This document shows, in pieces, positions 19,112-29,600 of a stretch of 64,000 nucleotides of DNA. The stretch spans positions 248,001 through 312,000 of the forward strand of contig CAVOXY010000021.1 in NCBI GenBank assembly GCA_963700515.1, read 5' to 3'. Source of the stretch: JAJRVM01 sp963700515 (GTDB taxonomy: Bacteria; Planctomycetota; Planctomycetia; Pirellulales; Pirellulaceae). A model generated the notes under the pieces. That model did no database searches. It had not been told where the DNA came from and saw nothing but the letters and a program-made list of their open reading frames with translations. The stretch's first letter is position 1; every line of letters begins with the position of its first letter. A program made the translations under genes and the position numbers.

Positions 19112-19770
19112 GGGAGGGACCTCTTAGTGGACGGAGTGCGGAGGATGATCCGGCGGATCGTGCGCGCGAGGCGACGCTGATCACGGCGGTACTAGCAATG
19201 GAAGGATAACCGAGACCTCATTTTACACCTTCTCGGAGTCGCCTTCACCTGCGGACGACGGCGAGACGCTGCCGGCGGCCACGAAAACGCGACTTTACCA
19301 GAAAAAGGGGGAGGCTCCCCTTTTTTGCGGCAAGAGGCGAAGATTGGGCAACCTTTTGTCGCGTGATGCCAATCCCGCCAGTCGTTGACGGCTTGGAATC
19401 TCGCGTCCTTGGATACCGGCTTGGACAATGAGAAGATCTTCGAATTTGTTCGTCACGGATTGAAGCCGAGGTCGCTGTCGATTCAGATGGAGTACTTGGG
19501 GTGTCGCGTGTTTGAAAAACAGGAGATACCGGCAGCCATTCAGGCGCACCAACGTGATATTCAGGCTCGTAGGAACTCAAACCGAAAGTCGCGCGGTCCA
19601 TGTAGCCGGTACAGCGGCATTTTGGTGGTTCGTTTCCCACCGGAGAGGATTCGGAATTCACATCCGGTGTGTCTTGGTGAAATGACAGGTGTTTCCGGTG
19701 TTGGATCCGTTGGCCAGAGCGAGAACGCTCGTACTTTGAGTTAGCAAGTGGCGCGCGGAGTAAAGATGCG
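19112..19770. other. Divergent intergenic region, no supported gene
   Basis: About 660 bases separate the GH50 and XynZ-like esterase starts. Short open frames exist on both strands but none has a signal peptide, plausible ribosome site or recognisable domain, and the longest minus-strand one runs through the palindrome at 19302-19326. I see a probable regulatory region for two divergent genes and nothing else. Confidence 0.6.
19302..19326. repeat. GGGGAGCCTCCCC-type palindrome, copy 1
   Basis: AAAAAGGGG, a short GAGGCT centre, and CCCCTTTTT form a nine base-pair stem with A and T tracts at the base. The same palindrome, with the same GCGGCA-like flank, recurs at 49897, 54374 and 55344. This copy lies in a divergent region rather than behind a gene, so it looks like a dispersed repeat that happens to resemble a terminator. 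Confidence 0.75.
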
Positions 19771-20889
19771 ATGACGCGGCGAATTTTCTTGACCCTTATG
19801 GCCCTCATTTCTTTATGGCAAGGTGGACTCGTGCAGCAGGAATTATTGGCTCAGATTGTGTCACCGGAAGTTCACGCTGACCAGCGCGTCACGTTTCGTT
19901 TCAAGGCGCCGCGGGCCAGCAAGGTGATGGTACAGGGAATCGCTGGGCTTGTTGCGCAACCGATGACCAAGAACTCCGATGGTGTGTGGGAAGTGACCGT
20001 TGGGCCCTTGGCTCCAGAGTCGTACAGCTACATGTTCGACGTGGATGGCACGACGGTAACCGATCCGAGTAATCGACATGTAAAGAAGTGGCTCACCGTA
20101 AACAGTGTGTTCGAGGTGCCAGGTGATCCGCCGTTGTTGCACGAGCAGCAGAAGGTCCCGCACGGGATTGTGCACCATCTGGTCTACGATTCAAGCACAA
20201 CGGGCACCCAGCGCGGTGTCTATGTCTACACGCCGCCGGGATATGTTCCCGGCGCAGCAGAACTCTACCCGCTGGTCGTGCTCATGCACGGATATGGGGA
20301 CGATGAGTCCGCTTGGATCGAGGTGGGGCGTGTGAATCTGATTGCCGACAACTTGCTTGCACAGGGCAAGATCAAGCCGATGATTATTGCGATGCCATAC
20401 GGGCATCCCCTGCCGATCGAGTTGCGATCTCGGTTCGACGACTACGCTTCACGAAATCTCCAGCAAATGGAACAGGATCTGCTGCAAGATCTGTTACCCT
20501 TCTTGAGTCGGCAATATCCGCTCAAGCAGGATTGCCAACAGCACGCAATCGTGGGGCTGTCGATGGGAGGCGGGCAGTCGCTGACCATCGGACTGCAGCA
20601 CCTTGATCAGTTCGCCTGGGTGGGTGGCTTCAGCTCTTCGGCTCCGCAAGGAGACCGGGATCGGGAGTTTGCCGGTCTTGTGGCCAATGTCGCGCAAACG
20701 AACCAGCAGCTGAAATTACTCTGGATCGGCTGCGGCGAGGATGATTTCCTGTTAGAGCGCAATCAGCAGTATGTGCAGTGGCTGAAAGAGAAGGGAATCC
20801 AGCACAACTACAGGCAGACAGAAGGCGGGCACGATTGGAGTGTCTGGCGCAAATACGTGGCGGAGTTCCTACCGCTGCTGTTCCAGTAG
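19771..20889 (+). CDS. Secreted esterase, XynZ/feruloyl-esterase (esterase D) family with N-terminal E-set domain
   Basis: 372 residues, signal peptide to about residue 27 (LLAQ). Residues 30-118 form an immunoglobulin-like E-set domain similar to those of branching enzymes and XynZ-type esterases. The alpha/beta-hydrolase follows: PLVVLMHGYGDDE, the nucleophile elbow GLSMGG with Ser264, the acid in GCGEDD (324-325), and His354 in GGHDW. Likely role: removal of feruloyl, acetyl or similar esters from plant or algal polysaccharide, making the backbone accessible to the neighbouring glycosidases. GGAGTAAAG precedes the ATG. The TAG stop is contributed by the GTAGC foot of the first repeat of array B, so the repeat begins within the last codons. 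Confidence 0.9.
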   Translation: MTRRIFLTLMALISLWQGGLVQQELLAQIVSPEVHADQRVTFRFKAPRASKVMVQGIAGLVAQPMTKNSDGVWEVTVGPLAPESYSYMFDVDGTTVTDPSNRHVKKWLTVNSVFEVPGDPPLLHEQQKVPHGIVHHLVYDSSTTGTQRGVYVYTPPGYVPGAAELYPLVVLMHGYGDDESAWIEVGRVNLIADNLLAQGKIKPMIIAMPYGHPLPIELRSRFDDYASRNLQQMEQDLLQDLLPFLSRQYPLKQDCQQHAIVGLSMGGGQSLTIGLQHLDQFAWVGGFSSSAPQGDRDREFAGLVANVAQTNQQLKLLWIGCGEDDFLLERNQQYVQWLKEKGIQHNYRQTEGGHDWSVWRKYVAEFLPLLFQ

Positions 20890-21166
20890 CTGGACCCGCC
20901 AGGGTTCAGCGGCGGCTCTTTACGTTTTCCCAGTTCGCTGAAGCCTTGGCGGCTTCAGCTACGTAGCGGAAGCCGCCAGGCTTCCGACGCAGCGTGTACC
21001 CGATTCCACTGAGCCCTTGGCGGGCTCAGCTACGTAGCGGAAGCCGCCAGGCTTCCAGCGTGTACCCGATCCACTGAGCCTGGCGGGCCCAGCTACGTAG
21101 CGGAAGCCGCCAGGCTTCCGACGAAGCGTGTACCCGGTTCCACTGAGCCCTTGGCGGGCCCAGCTA
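20886..21166. repeat. REPIN-like array B, four units
   Basis: The first unit (20886-20962) joins GTAGC, a GGACCCGCCAGGGTTC hairpin, a spacer, and an inverted GAAGCCTTGGCGGCTTC hairpin ending GCTAC. Three further units end at 21033, 21096 and 21166, of 71, 63 and 70 bases. In these the first hairpin is GGAAGCCGCCAGGCTTCC and the second TGAGCCCTTGGCGGGCTCA. Spacer sequence (GTGTACCCGATTCCAC) is conserved. Array B is the reverse complement of array C. Confidence 0.92.
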
Positions 21167-21735
21167 CGAGGGTGGCCTCGGCTCCGATGTCTTCGCTGGA
21201 CGCCGGTTGGACTCTACCAGACTGATATTCTCGAGACGAAACCGATGTGACTCCGAGCGCATAGCGGACGGGCAGAAGTGTTTCGTTCTTCTCTATATCC
21301 CCTAGTGTGAACCACTAAATCACCGCTTGTCCCGGCATCGGAAGTAAATCCGAAATCCATGTCAGGATCGGCCGGTTTGCGACGAATGGATTTTTGGTTT
21401 GTTATTTTGTGCCCCCCCACACTCACTTGCTCCTGGTGAGGACCGCGGACGCCACGGTCAATTGTGGTTTCTAGCAGTCTTGTGGTCCTGTGAGTGTGCG
21501 ACGCACTCTATCTTGGTGTGCAGCAGCGAATAACCGGGGCGGGCGAACTCGGCGCCCCGAAGATTATTTTCATTCTGTCACGTTTCTGGTACGTGCAGCT
21601 GTGTCGCACTGGTCACCAGCACGAGCGGAGGAAGTGTGCGCCTTCCTGACCGGAACGTGTCCCTCACACCTTCAGGTGCCATGATCACGCGAAGCGATCT
21701 GCCTGACTGCTCAATCCACAATGTGGAGAAAAATC
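21167..21735. other. Intergenic region upstream of the PEP-CTERM gene
   Basis: About 570 bases with no supported gene. A separated inverted repeat, CACACTCAC at 21418 and GTGAGTGTG at 21490, lies in the middle and could be an operator or leader structure, but it is short. A 70-residue minus-strand open frame has no family resemblance that I can defend. Confidence 0.5.
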
Positions 21736-22494
21736 ATGTTCAGCCGTGCCTGTCTTCTCGCGTTTGTCTTTGTGACAGCCTTACCGGTTTCTGCACGCGG
21801 TGATGTTTTCGCAGAGGACTGGGACAATTCTACGAATCGCAACCACGATTGGCAGTATTGGGTGGTGGGCGCCAATACTGGTACCCGTCCCGGTGTGCTC
21901 GGCCAGAACAAAGACATGATCTGGTCGGCCACTGGAGGAGTCAGCGACAGCGGCTACGTTAAGTCGCCTGGCATGGAATGGTTTGAATTATGGGACCGGT
22001 TGTGGCCTGCTTATATGGCTCCCCCCGATCGTGTTGATGATGTTAGCTTGGCGAGCCAATTTGTCTCAGTCAGCGTGCATGATTTCGGGACCGTCGCGCT
22101 GCTGCCAACTCCGATAGAATTACCCCTTCACCTGTTTGTTGGTGAGTGGATTGAGAATGGTGCTGGTTTGGAGGATGACACATACGTTTTCTTCCAGCAC
22201 AACGCCGCGATAACGGTGGGAAATAATAAATGGGCGCAAACCACTTTTGCTGTAGGCGACGACAGCAATTGGACGGAAATTATAAGTAGTCCTGGAAACA
22301 CCAAAGTCCCAAGCGACTTGTATACCAACCCACAGCAATGGGGATTCGTACTCAACACACCCTCGGTGCCAGATTCCATCGTCCTAGGCTTTGACCGACT
22401 GCGGACGGTCCCGGAGCCGTCGGGTTTCGTGCTTCTGGCCCTCGCCATGGTCGCGTCTGGCTGGTATGGCTGGCGTCGCCGCGCGGCAGCCTAA
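21736..22494 (+). CDS. PEP-CTERM sorting domain protein
   Basis: 252 residues. Signal peptide MFSRACLLAFVFVTALPVSA to about residue 22; this ATG is chosen over one 15 bases upstream because GGAG then lies seven bases before it. The middle (25-220) is rich in Trp, Asn and Asp and looks like a concanavalin-type beta-sandwich of no named family. The C-terminus is a textbook PEP-CTERM tail: VPEPSGFVLLALAMV, one membrane helix, then the basic end GWRRRAAA. Such proteins are exported, cleaved by an exosortase and attached to or released from the surface with exopolysaccharide. No exosortase gene is in the window. It sits between the two inverted repeat arrays. Confidence 0.9.
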   Translation: MFSRACLLAFVFVTALPVSARGDVFAEDWDNSTNRNHDWQYWVVGANTGTRPGVLGQNKDMIWSATGGVSDSGYVKSPGMEWFELWDRLWPAYMAPPDRVDDVSLASQFVSVSVHDFGTVALLPTPIELPLHLFVGEWIENGAGLEDDTYVFFQHNAAITVGNNKWAQTTFAVGDDSNWTEIISSPGNTKVPSDLYTNPQQWGFVLNTPSVPDSIVLGFDRLRTVPEPSGFVLLALAMVASGWYGWRRRAAA

Positions 22495-22690
22495 CACACT
22501 GGGCCCCTGGAAACCATCTCAGTGCGGATTGTCGAGCGAGCCAGCAGCAGCAATGCCGATTCCACGTGATGCCACGGCAGCAACAAGATGCGGCGATCAC
22601 CTCCCCATCAGTCACGCCCTGGTGCGCACACAGAAGCACGATAGCACAACACCATCAGTCGTTGCACCTGGCAATGCTTTATTGCCCCCT

Positions 22691-23338
22691 TCAGTCCTCG
22701 AGCGGTTTGACCATGATGTTTTTGTAGCACACCTTGCTCTTGGGGTCATGAGCTTGGATGGCGAATGTGCCGCTCGAGAGTTTGCGGTCCCCTTTCACGT
22801 CGTCTGGCTCGGTATAATCAACCAGTGTCTTGCCGTTGACCTTGGCGATGATCTGTTTGCCCTTGACGATTATTTCCTGGGTGTACCACTCGTTGTCCTT
22901 GGCCGGCGCTTCGAAGACGTCCTTCACGCCGTAGATTCCACTGCTCTTTTTCGGATCACCGTGCGTCTGGTTCACCTGGATCTCGTATCCTGCGGAGGGC
23001 CAGCCGCTGTCCAGGAACTTGGTGTGGATATAGAGGCCCGAATTGGAACCCGGTGTCGTCATGACGTCGGCTTTGAAGTGGAAATTCTTGAAGTTGTGGT
23101 CGCAAACCTTGCCTTCGTAAAAGAGGTGAGCGCGTGGGCCGTTCGCGATGATCGTACCGTCCTTGACGCTAAATGAGTCAGGACTCTCGTTCACTTTCCA
23201 TCCTTCGAGCGATTTGCCGTCGAAGAGAGAAATGAAGCCTTCTTTGTCTTTTGTTTCTTTGTCTTGTGCCAGAACGGATGCTGAGCTGAGGAAGGTGATT
23301 GCGATCAACAAGGCGGATGTCAACACAGTGCGAGTCAT
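22691..23338 (-). CDS. Secreted DUF1080 (3-keto-disaccharide hydrolase-like) protein
   Basis: 215 residues; signal peptide to about residue 24 (VLAQ). The DUF1080 fold is plain: GFISLFDGKSLEGWK, DGTIIANGP, NFHFKADV, NSGLYIHTKF, the GYEIQVNQ strand, SGIYGV, and a final KNIMVKPL. The family has a concanavalin-like beta-jelly roll; some members hydrolyse 3-keto-glycosides made by Gfo/Idh/MocA dehydrogenases, which fits the two such dehydrogenases in this window. AGAGGT precedes the ATG. It is convergent with the PEP-CTERM gene. The gap of about 200 bases holds nothing recognisable. Confidence 0.9.
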   Translation of the reverse strand: MTRTVLTSALLIAITFLSSASVLAQDKETKDKEGFISLFDGKSLEGWKVNESPDSFSVKDGTIIANGPRAHLFYEGKVCDHNFKNFHFKADVMTTPGSNSGLYIHTKFLDSGWPSAGYEIQVNQTHGDPKKSSGIYGVKDVFEAPAKDNEWYTQEIIVKGKQIIAKVNGKTLVDYTEPDDVKGDRKLSSGTFAIQAHDPKSKVCYKNIMVKPLED

Positions 23339-23552
23339 GGTGATACCTCTTTACACAAAGGGTTGTTCCGAAACAAGTTCGAAAAGGGTTTGATACCGAG
23401 TAAGTTACTGACGTTCGAATCGGCTGAGCCGATGAGAGGTGTGTCGCCGGCCTGGTTCGAGCGGGGTTGGCACCCGCAACGTCTTGCCGAGCCGTCACGC
23501 ACCACATCAGCATACAGCATTCTTGAACCGATTTCCCGGGAGTGGGACAATG

Positions 23553-24330
23553 GGAATCCGGCCTGGCGGCTTCCGCTACGTAGCTGAGCCCGCCAAGGGC
23601 TCAGTGGAACGGGGTACACGCTGCGTCGGAAGCCTGGCGGCTTCCGCTACGTAGCTGAGCCCGCCAAGGGCTCAGTGGAACGGGGTACACGCTGCGTCGG
23701 AAGCCTGGCGGCTTCGGCTACGTAGCTGGGCCCGCCAAGGGCTCAGTGGAACGGGGTACACGCTGCGTCGGAAGCCTGGCGGCTTCCGCTACGTAGCTGG
23801 GCCCGCCAAGGGCTCAGTGGAACGGGGTACACGCTGCGTCGGAAGCCTGGCGGCTTCCGCTACGTAGCTGGGCCCGCCAAGGACTCAGTGGAACGGGGTA
23901 CACGCTGGCGTCGGAAGCCTGGCGGCTTCGCGCTACGTAGCTGGGCCCGCCAAGGACTCAGTGGAACGGGGTACACGCGGCGTCGGAAGCCTGGCGGCTT
24001 CCGCTACGTAGCTGGGCCCGCCGAGGGCTCAGTGGAACGGGGTACACGCTGCCGTCGGAAGCCTGGCGGCTTCCGCTACGTAGCTGAGCCCGCCAAGGGC
24101 TCAGTGGAACGGGGTACACGCTGCCGTCGGAAGCCTGGCGGCTTCCGCTACGTAGCTGGGCCCGCCAAGGGCTCAGTGGAACGGGGTACACGCTGCGTCG
24201 GAAGCCTGGCGGCTTCCGCTACGTAGCTGAGCCCGCCGAGGGCTCAGTGGAACGGGGTACACGCTGCGTCGGAAGCCAGGCGGCTTCGGCTACGTAGCTG
24301 AGCCCGCCGAGGGCTCAGTGGAACGGGGTT
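23553..24330. repeat. REPIN-like array C, about eleven 71-73-base units
   Basis: GCTACGTAG junctions occur at 23575, 23646, 23717, 23788, 23859, 23932, 24003, 24075, 24147, 24218 and 24289. Each unit has GTAGC, hairpin TGAGCCCGCCAAGGGCTCA, spacer beginning TGGAACGGGGTACACGCTG, hairpin GGAAGCCTGGCGGCTTCC and GCTAC. Units differ by point changes (TGAG to TGGG, AAGG to GAGG) and by one- or two-base insertions. Frames open through the array encode only the repeat and are not genes. The array is upstream of the heparinase-like gene and opposite in orientation to array B. Confidence 0.95.
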
Positions 24331-24441
24331 CTCGCCCACCGGTGTCGAAGGGTTCAGTGCTAGTCTACCGAGTACAGATCTATTCCCAATTCAAGCATGC
24401 CCAATATGTGGATCTGTTGTCCATCAGCTACGAGGTGAAGC

Positions 24442-26544
24442 ATGGAGTTCGAGAGACTATTGAAAAGTGTTGGCCTGGTTGGGGTCATCGTGCTGTCAGT
24501 CGCGCTCGATGCGCTGGGCCAGGCAGACACCACGCGGACAAATGATATGGCGATCAGCAGCATTCCGGCTGTTAAGACCGGACGCCAAGCGGTTCTCCGA
24601 TCGCATCCAAGACTGCTGGGATCGCGAGAGCGATTGCAGCAGCTCGCACGCGAGCAGCCCATAACCTATGAACGCGTGGAAAGCGTAGCTCGCAGCGAAG
24701 AGGCGGATCCTCACGCGAAGATCATGTCGCTGGCTCTTGCCAGTGCGATCGAGCAGGACCAGAACTTGGGCCGCCGCGCAATTGACATGGCACTGAAGAT
24801 CATTCGTGGCCCGATTCGCCAGGGGCACGTTACGTTCGGGCACGATTTGGCTCAGTGTGCCATCGCTTACGATTTGTGTTACGAATACTGGGCTGACGGC
24901 GAGCGAAAAGAGTTCATCACCTATATGAACCGGACTGTCGACGCGAACGTGGACTCCGAAACGCATGTATTTCATAACGCCTGGTACGGATACAAGAACT
25001 GGGGGATCGGGCTCGCCTGTTACGCTACGTTTTACGAAAACCCGCGAGCGGTGGAGATTCTGCGTAACTTGGAGCAGGATTACATGACGCGAGCCGCTCC
25101 CGCGCTGACCTTGGCAGGGGCCGGAGGCGGCTGGGCCGAAGGCTACTACATCAACTATTGGCTCTATGAATGGCTTTTCTTCTGTGAAGCCGCTCGATGG
25201 TGTGAGGGGGTCGATTACTATGCGGCGGCACCTGGTTTCTATCAGTCGCGAGCCGTCGCCAGTATGTTCGAGAGTTATCCCGGCATCGGCATCTATAACT
25301 CACGACGTGCGATTCCGATGGGTGACGGCGGCGGCCGCACCTTTGGCGGAGACCGCGACAAGACGCTCTCCGCGCGGAGGATATTGGTGAACTATTTTCG
25401 CGCTGACCAAGATCATCAGGCCGTGCACTCGTTCGACGAACAGACGCCCCGGTCGAGTGTCGGCGTGAACGCCTACAAGGATCTGCTATGGCATGATTCC
25501 AGTGTTGCCCGAGCGGATCTCAACAAGTTCCGCTTGTCGCACATCAGTCGAGGACCCGGTTATGTCTATGCGCGAAGTTGCTGGCCGGATGGTGCGGCCG
25601 ATGACGCCACGTATTTCTTCTTCAAATGCGGTAATCGATTCACTGCCCATCAGCATCTGGATGTGGGGAATTTTCTCATCTACAAGCACGAGGAACTGGT
25701 GGGCGATGGTGGGCACTATGACGGTTTCGGTACGCAGCACGACGTGAACTATCACATGCGGAGTATCGCGCACAATGTCATCCTGATTCACGATGACAGC
25801 GAAACGTGGCCGAACATTCGTGCCGGCAAGGTCACTGGTAACGACGGCGGCCAGGCTCACAATTGGCCGCACCACAATGGTGCGGTAGCCGATCCCGCCG
25901 CCTGGGAAAAAAATCGGCAGCTCTACGAAATCGGCACGATTCTGGCCTTCGAAGATCAGGGGAGCTATCTGTATGTTGCGGGAGAATGCGGCAAGGCGTA
26001 CGAGGACGGCAAGATGCAGCAGTGGTTGCGGCAAATCGTGTTCCTGCGCCCCAATACGTTTGTGGTGTTTGATCAAGTTGTATCGCGTGCTGCCGAACAG
26101 AAGAAGACATGGCTGCTACAGGCCATGAAACCGCCCGAGAAACGACCAAATCATCTGGTCATCACCAACGGTCAAGGCCGCCTGTTCGTTCAGACGTTGC
26201 TTCCTCGTCAAGTCGTGTTGCGATTGTCCTCTGGTGATGAGCTGTACCGATACGACGGCCAATCTTTTCCACCAACGCGGGACACGGGACCCGCTCCCGA
26301 ATGTCGCATGGAGATTTCACCGGTTGAGCCACGCCAGTCAGATCTCTTTCTGCACGTGCTGACGACGGCCGATGCCAGCGTCGAGTCGGTGCCTGTGGCC
26401 CGAGTGGAAGAAGACGACAAGACTGTACACCTGCATATAGATGGCACGGTCATCTCGCTCGTGAAAAGTGGACTAGGAGGCACGATGTCGGTGGACGGAA
26501 AGGTCCGTCAGTTGGCCAAGGCGGTACTCGATCCAGGTGAGTGA
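24442..26544 (+). CDS. Secreted heparinase II/III-like polysaccharide lyase
   Basis: 700 residues, signal peptide to about residue 26 (DALGQA). An N-terminal alpha/alpha toroid (about 50-380) contains HNAWYGYKNWGIGLACYA and GGGWAEGYYINYW, typical of heparinase II/III and alginate-lyase-like toroids. The C-terminal beta-sandwich begins near FRLSHISRGPGYVYARS; FTAHQHLDVGNFLIYKH and DYNYHMRS-like DVNYHMRSIAHNVI supply His and Tyr residues expected for beta-elimination and metal binding. The probable substrate is an acidic polysaccharide containing uronic acid (heparin/heparan, alginate or a relative). GAGGTGA lies just before the ATG. The gene is intact and monocistronic as far as can be seen, ending against a convergent gene. 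Confidence 0.85.
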   Translation: MEFERLLKSVGLVGVIVLSVALDALGQADTTRTNDMAISSIPAVKTGRQAVLRSHPRLLGSRERLQQLAREQPITYERVESVARSEEADPHAKIMSLALASAIEQDQNLGRRAIDMALKIIRGPIRQGHVTFGHDLAQCAIAYDLCYEYWADGERKEFITYMNRTVDANVDSETHVFHNAWYGYKNWGIGLACYATFYENPRAVEILRNLEQDYMTRAAPALTLAGAGGGWAEGYYINYWLYEWLFFCEAARWCEGVDYYAAAPGFYQSRAVASMFESYPGIGIYNSRRAIPMGDGGGRTFGGDRDKTLSARRILVNYFRADQDHQAVHSFDEQTPRSSVGVNAYKDLLWHDSSVARADLNKFRLSHISRGPGYVYARSCWPDGAADDATYFFFKCGNRFTAHQHLDVGNFLIYKHEELVGDGGHYDGFGTQHDVNYHMRSIAHNVILIHDDSETWPNIRAGKVTGNDGGQAHNWPHHNGAVADPAAWEKNRQLYEIGTILAFEDQGSYLYVAGECGKAYEDGKMQQWLRQIVFLRPNTFVVFDQVVSRAAEQKKTWLLQAMKPPEKRPNHLVITNGQGRLFVQTLLPRQVVLRLSSGDELYRYDGQSFPPTRDTGPAPECRMEISPVEPRQSDLFLHVLTTADASVESVPVARVEEDDKTVHLHIDGTVISLVKSGLGGTMSVDGKVRQLAKAVLDPGE

Positions 26545-26619
26545 CGACGCATGTGGGTGCCACTGCGCTCTGCCCTTGGCACCGTGGCGCATCCTTGTGA
26601 AGCCTACGACGAGTTTTGT

Positions 26620-29600
26620 TCAAGGTGCCTTCGGTTCGATTGTGAACGTGCGTTTCTCTCCGAAGCGGGTGCGCTGCAGGGCGGACATCTGCAACTCCAC
26701 CACCGTTGGTGACGCAACCGACTTGGCCAGCACAATCTCCCCGAAGTCCGCATCTGCGAGGCAGGGAGTGTCATGCGGCAAGGGCCAACTTCCCTGAATC
26801 GCGGAAGCATCCGTGGTGGTCAGCAGTACATCACCAGCGCGGGGTGTACCCGCTGTCGGCGAGAGCCACGTCGCTTCCTGTGTGTTGCCAACGCTTACGC
26901 GGGCTCGGACGGCAGACGCAGCCGTCACGGGAATTGTCATTCCATCTTGGGCATCTACCCATTTCCCGGAGGCGTCCAGGATTTGCAGCCAATTGAACTC
27001 GGCATTGAGATACTTGGGGGGATTCGTGCCGGTACAGGGCCGGTTGCCGATGGCCACCAGCGGTGTGTTGGCCGAAGTAGTGCCGGTACCTGCTGTGCGA
27101 ACTCCCAACTGCTTTCCTTCTGCGACGGCTTGCTGATACGCGGTGCAGCCGGTGTGGAAGCTTACGTACCAGTAGCCTCCGGCATGGGCATCTCGATCCA
27201 TCTCGAACCAGGCAGTCGGCTCGGGCCAATCGCGTGGCGCCTTCAATTGTGGTCCATACTTCGAAATCAAATCGGCCGCCGGCCGTGGTGTGGCGTCCGG
27301 ATTCACGACTCCGAAATCGCTCCGTTCACCCACGCGATAGCCGCCGGGCCACCACCAGGGGACGGTGCCATTGGCTCCGGTTTCCAGCGCCATGCGGTAG
27401 AACAGCTCGTGATAGTCGGCGACCGTTTTTATCCGCTCGGCTGAGTCGTCCATGGTCGTGGCATCCCAGACGCTCTGCCCGAATTCGGACCAGACGATCG
27501 GTTTGCCTTGAGTCGTGAAGTGGACGAATTTGCTGATGAACCCAGCCGCGAAATAGCCGTCTTCGCTGTGGGGAATGGCATACCCTTCCGGGCAGATGAA
27601 ATCGATATGTTTTACCGGGGCGGTCAGTGCGAAGTCGTGTGGCAGCGTGTTGCCCTGACGGAAACTGATGAGATGATGAGGATCGATTTCACGCAACTTG
27701 CGATTGGCCTGGTTCCATTTCCGGCTCATCAAGTCATCCATGAACCGGCGATAGGCGGCCATCAAAGTGCGCCATGGTCCATCCTCGCGGAAATACTTCT
27801 CGGGTGGCGCCACGCATCCGTCCTTGTCGTTCCGGGGGCACTTGAACTCCCATTCCGCTTCCGCCGCCTCCACGCTGCCGTATCGCTCGACGATCCACTG
27901 CCGCCAATCGTCGTCCCACCGCGGCCGCCAATCTGTGGCCGAACATGTAGTTGCCCGGTTCCCAGATCGTGTCGTATGCCATGATCGTCGGGTTATCTGG
28001 TAGACGTGCCTCGTGCAGGAAGCTGCGGAGCGGTTCTTCTTGAAAAGCGACAGGGGAAGCCAAGCCACAGAAGAGATTGACGTAGATGTCGTGCTTGCCG
28101 CAACGCCGCACGAAATCGAGCAGATTGCGGTAGTATTTCGGCTCATTCGCCTGGATACTGACCATATTGATCCCGAGCGATTCCATTCGTCCCAGGTCTT
28201 GCTCGACGAGTTCCGGATCATAGAAGACTCGTTGATTCCACCCAGCCCAGAAGTCTTGATGGTCCATTCCGGAAACGTAAAGTGGCCAGAAATTGATCCC
28301 CACCGGGTACCACTTCCGGCCACGCACGTAGAAGTCGTTGCCCTGGACGGTGATGAACTCGTCTCCGGCCGGAGTACGCGTGTCGAGCACGGCAAGCTCG
28401 TGGTCAATTCGATCCAGGATCTCGCCATCGACGAGCAATTCAGTGCTGACTGAATAGGCTGCCGGCTCGGCCGTCGCCAGGGCAGTCTCCATCTGCCATG
28501 ACGTGGAGTCGTGTGCTGCCGACGTGACTTGTCGTGTCTCGGTCAGCAGGACTTTTCCCACTCCATTGCGCAGTGTCACTCGCAGGGTGGATTCCGCACG
28601 GGCATCGCTTGAATTGACGACAGTCGCTCCCAGTGTAATCTTCTCCTGAGGCCAGTAGGAAAAATGTTCCGATCCTGCCTCTTCAAGGAACATGCCGGAC
28701 TGCAGGCGCCGCACGATTCGCGAGAAGACGTCCAACATCGGCTGAGCTGACAGCTGTCGTGTATCGTTTAGCCCTAAGCAGGCGAAGAGAGTGCCCGCAT
28801 AGGGTTTCGTGTTATTGAGCAATAGCCAACCCGGGCTGCCCCGCCGGCGTCCCTGCTCGTCGGTGGCATCGACCAAGGGGAGATAACGCCACTTCTGCTG
28901 GCGTTGGAACCCACGCCCCGTCGTACGCGGGATCGCACAAATCATGTTGTCGGCGGACATGGGCTCCATCTTGGTCAGGACAGTCTGCTGCTGTGACGCC
29001 TGGAGCTTCATTGGCTCAGACAACGAATAGACTTTGTACCTGGGAAAGATCGACTCGAGCGACTGGTCTGACGCGGCGGTTTTCAGCTCCAGGCCGGTTA
29101 CCGGGCTGGTGCATGTGCCGATGTCGGCGATCCAGAACGTGTGTTCGCCTGGCCGGACCGCTGCGGTGTGTGACTGAGACAACTGGAAGTCAACCCGATA
29201 TGCCTGGGCGGGTTGTAGCCGATCTCCTTCGCGTCCGCGGCTATTTCGTGTTGGTGAATCGGGCCAGTACTTGAAGTCACTCGGATCCAGGCTGACCCGC
29301 TGCCACTGCGGCCCGATGCCGGCCGTGGCAAACCAGCGTGAACCGTCCCGTTCCTGGATCTCGACGGCAACCTGAGTGGTCGTTTCCGTTCCCTTGGCCA
29401 TGAACGCCAACATGTCGTGCTGCGGCCCGAAGAGAGCTGGTATCGCTGGGGAAAGATACCCATCCCAACCGGTTAGGTTCTGCGTGGAGAAACGGAAACA
29501 GTTCTCGCCTCGTGGCCCTTCCGGCACGACATCCCAGGATCCTAAGTTCTTCAAATCATTGCACGTGCGGACCCAGCCAGTTGTGTCGAGCGAATCGGTT

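Noticed and set aside
19385..19744. 119-residue plus-strand frame upstream of the esterase
   Set aside because: No ribosome site, no signal and no family resemblance; it ends before the esterase start in a region that looks regulatory.
21214..21426. 70-residue minus-strand frame in the region before the PEP-CTERM gene
   Set aside because: Short, with no supporting context; could be a relic but nothing defends it.
23888..24226. Open frames through array C encoding a repetitive protein
   Set aside because: They exist only because the repeat has no stop in that frame, differ with each one-base insertion, and lack a ribosome site or signal.
23553..24330. CRISPR-like periodic array
   Set aside because: The entire 71-base unit is conserved, including the spacer, and the hairpins alternate in orientation; there are no variable spacers, no leader and no cas genes.
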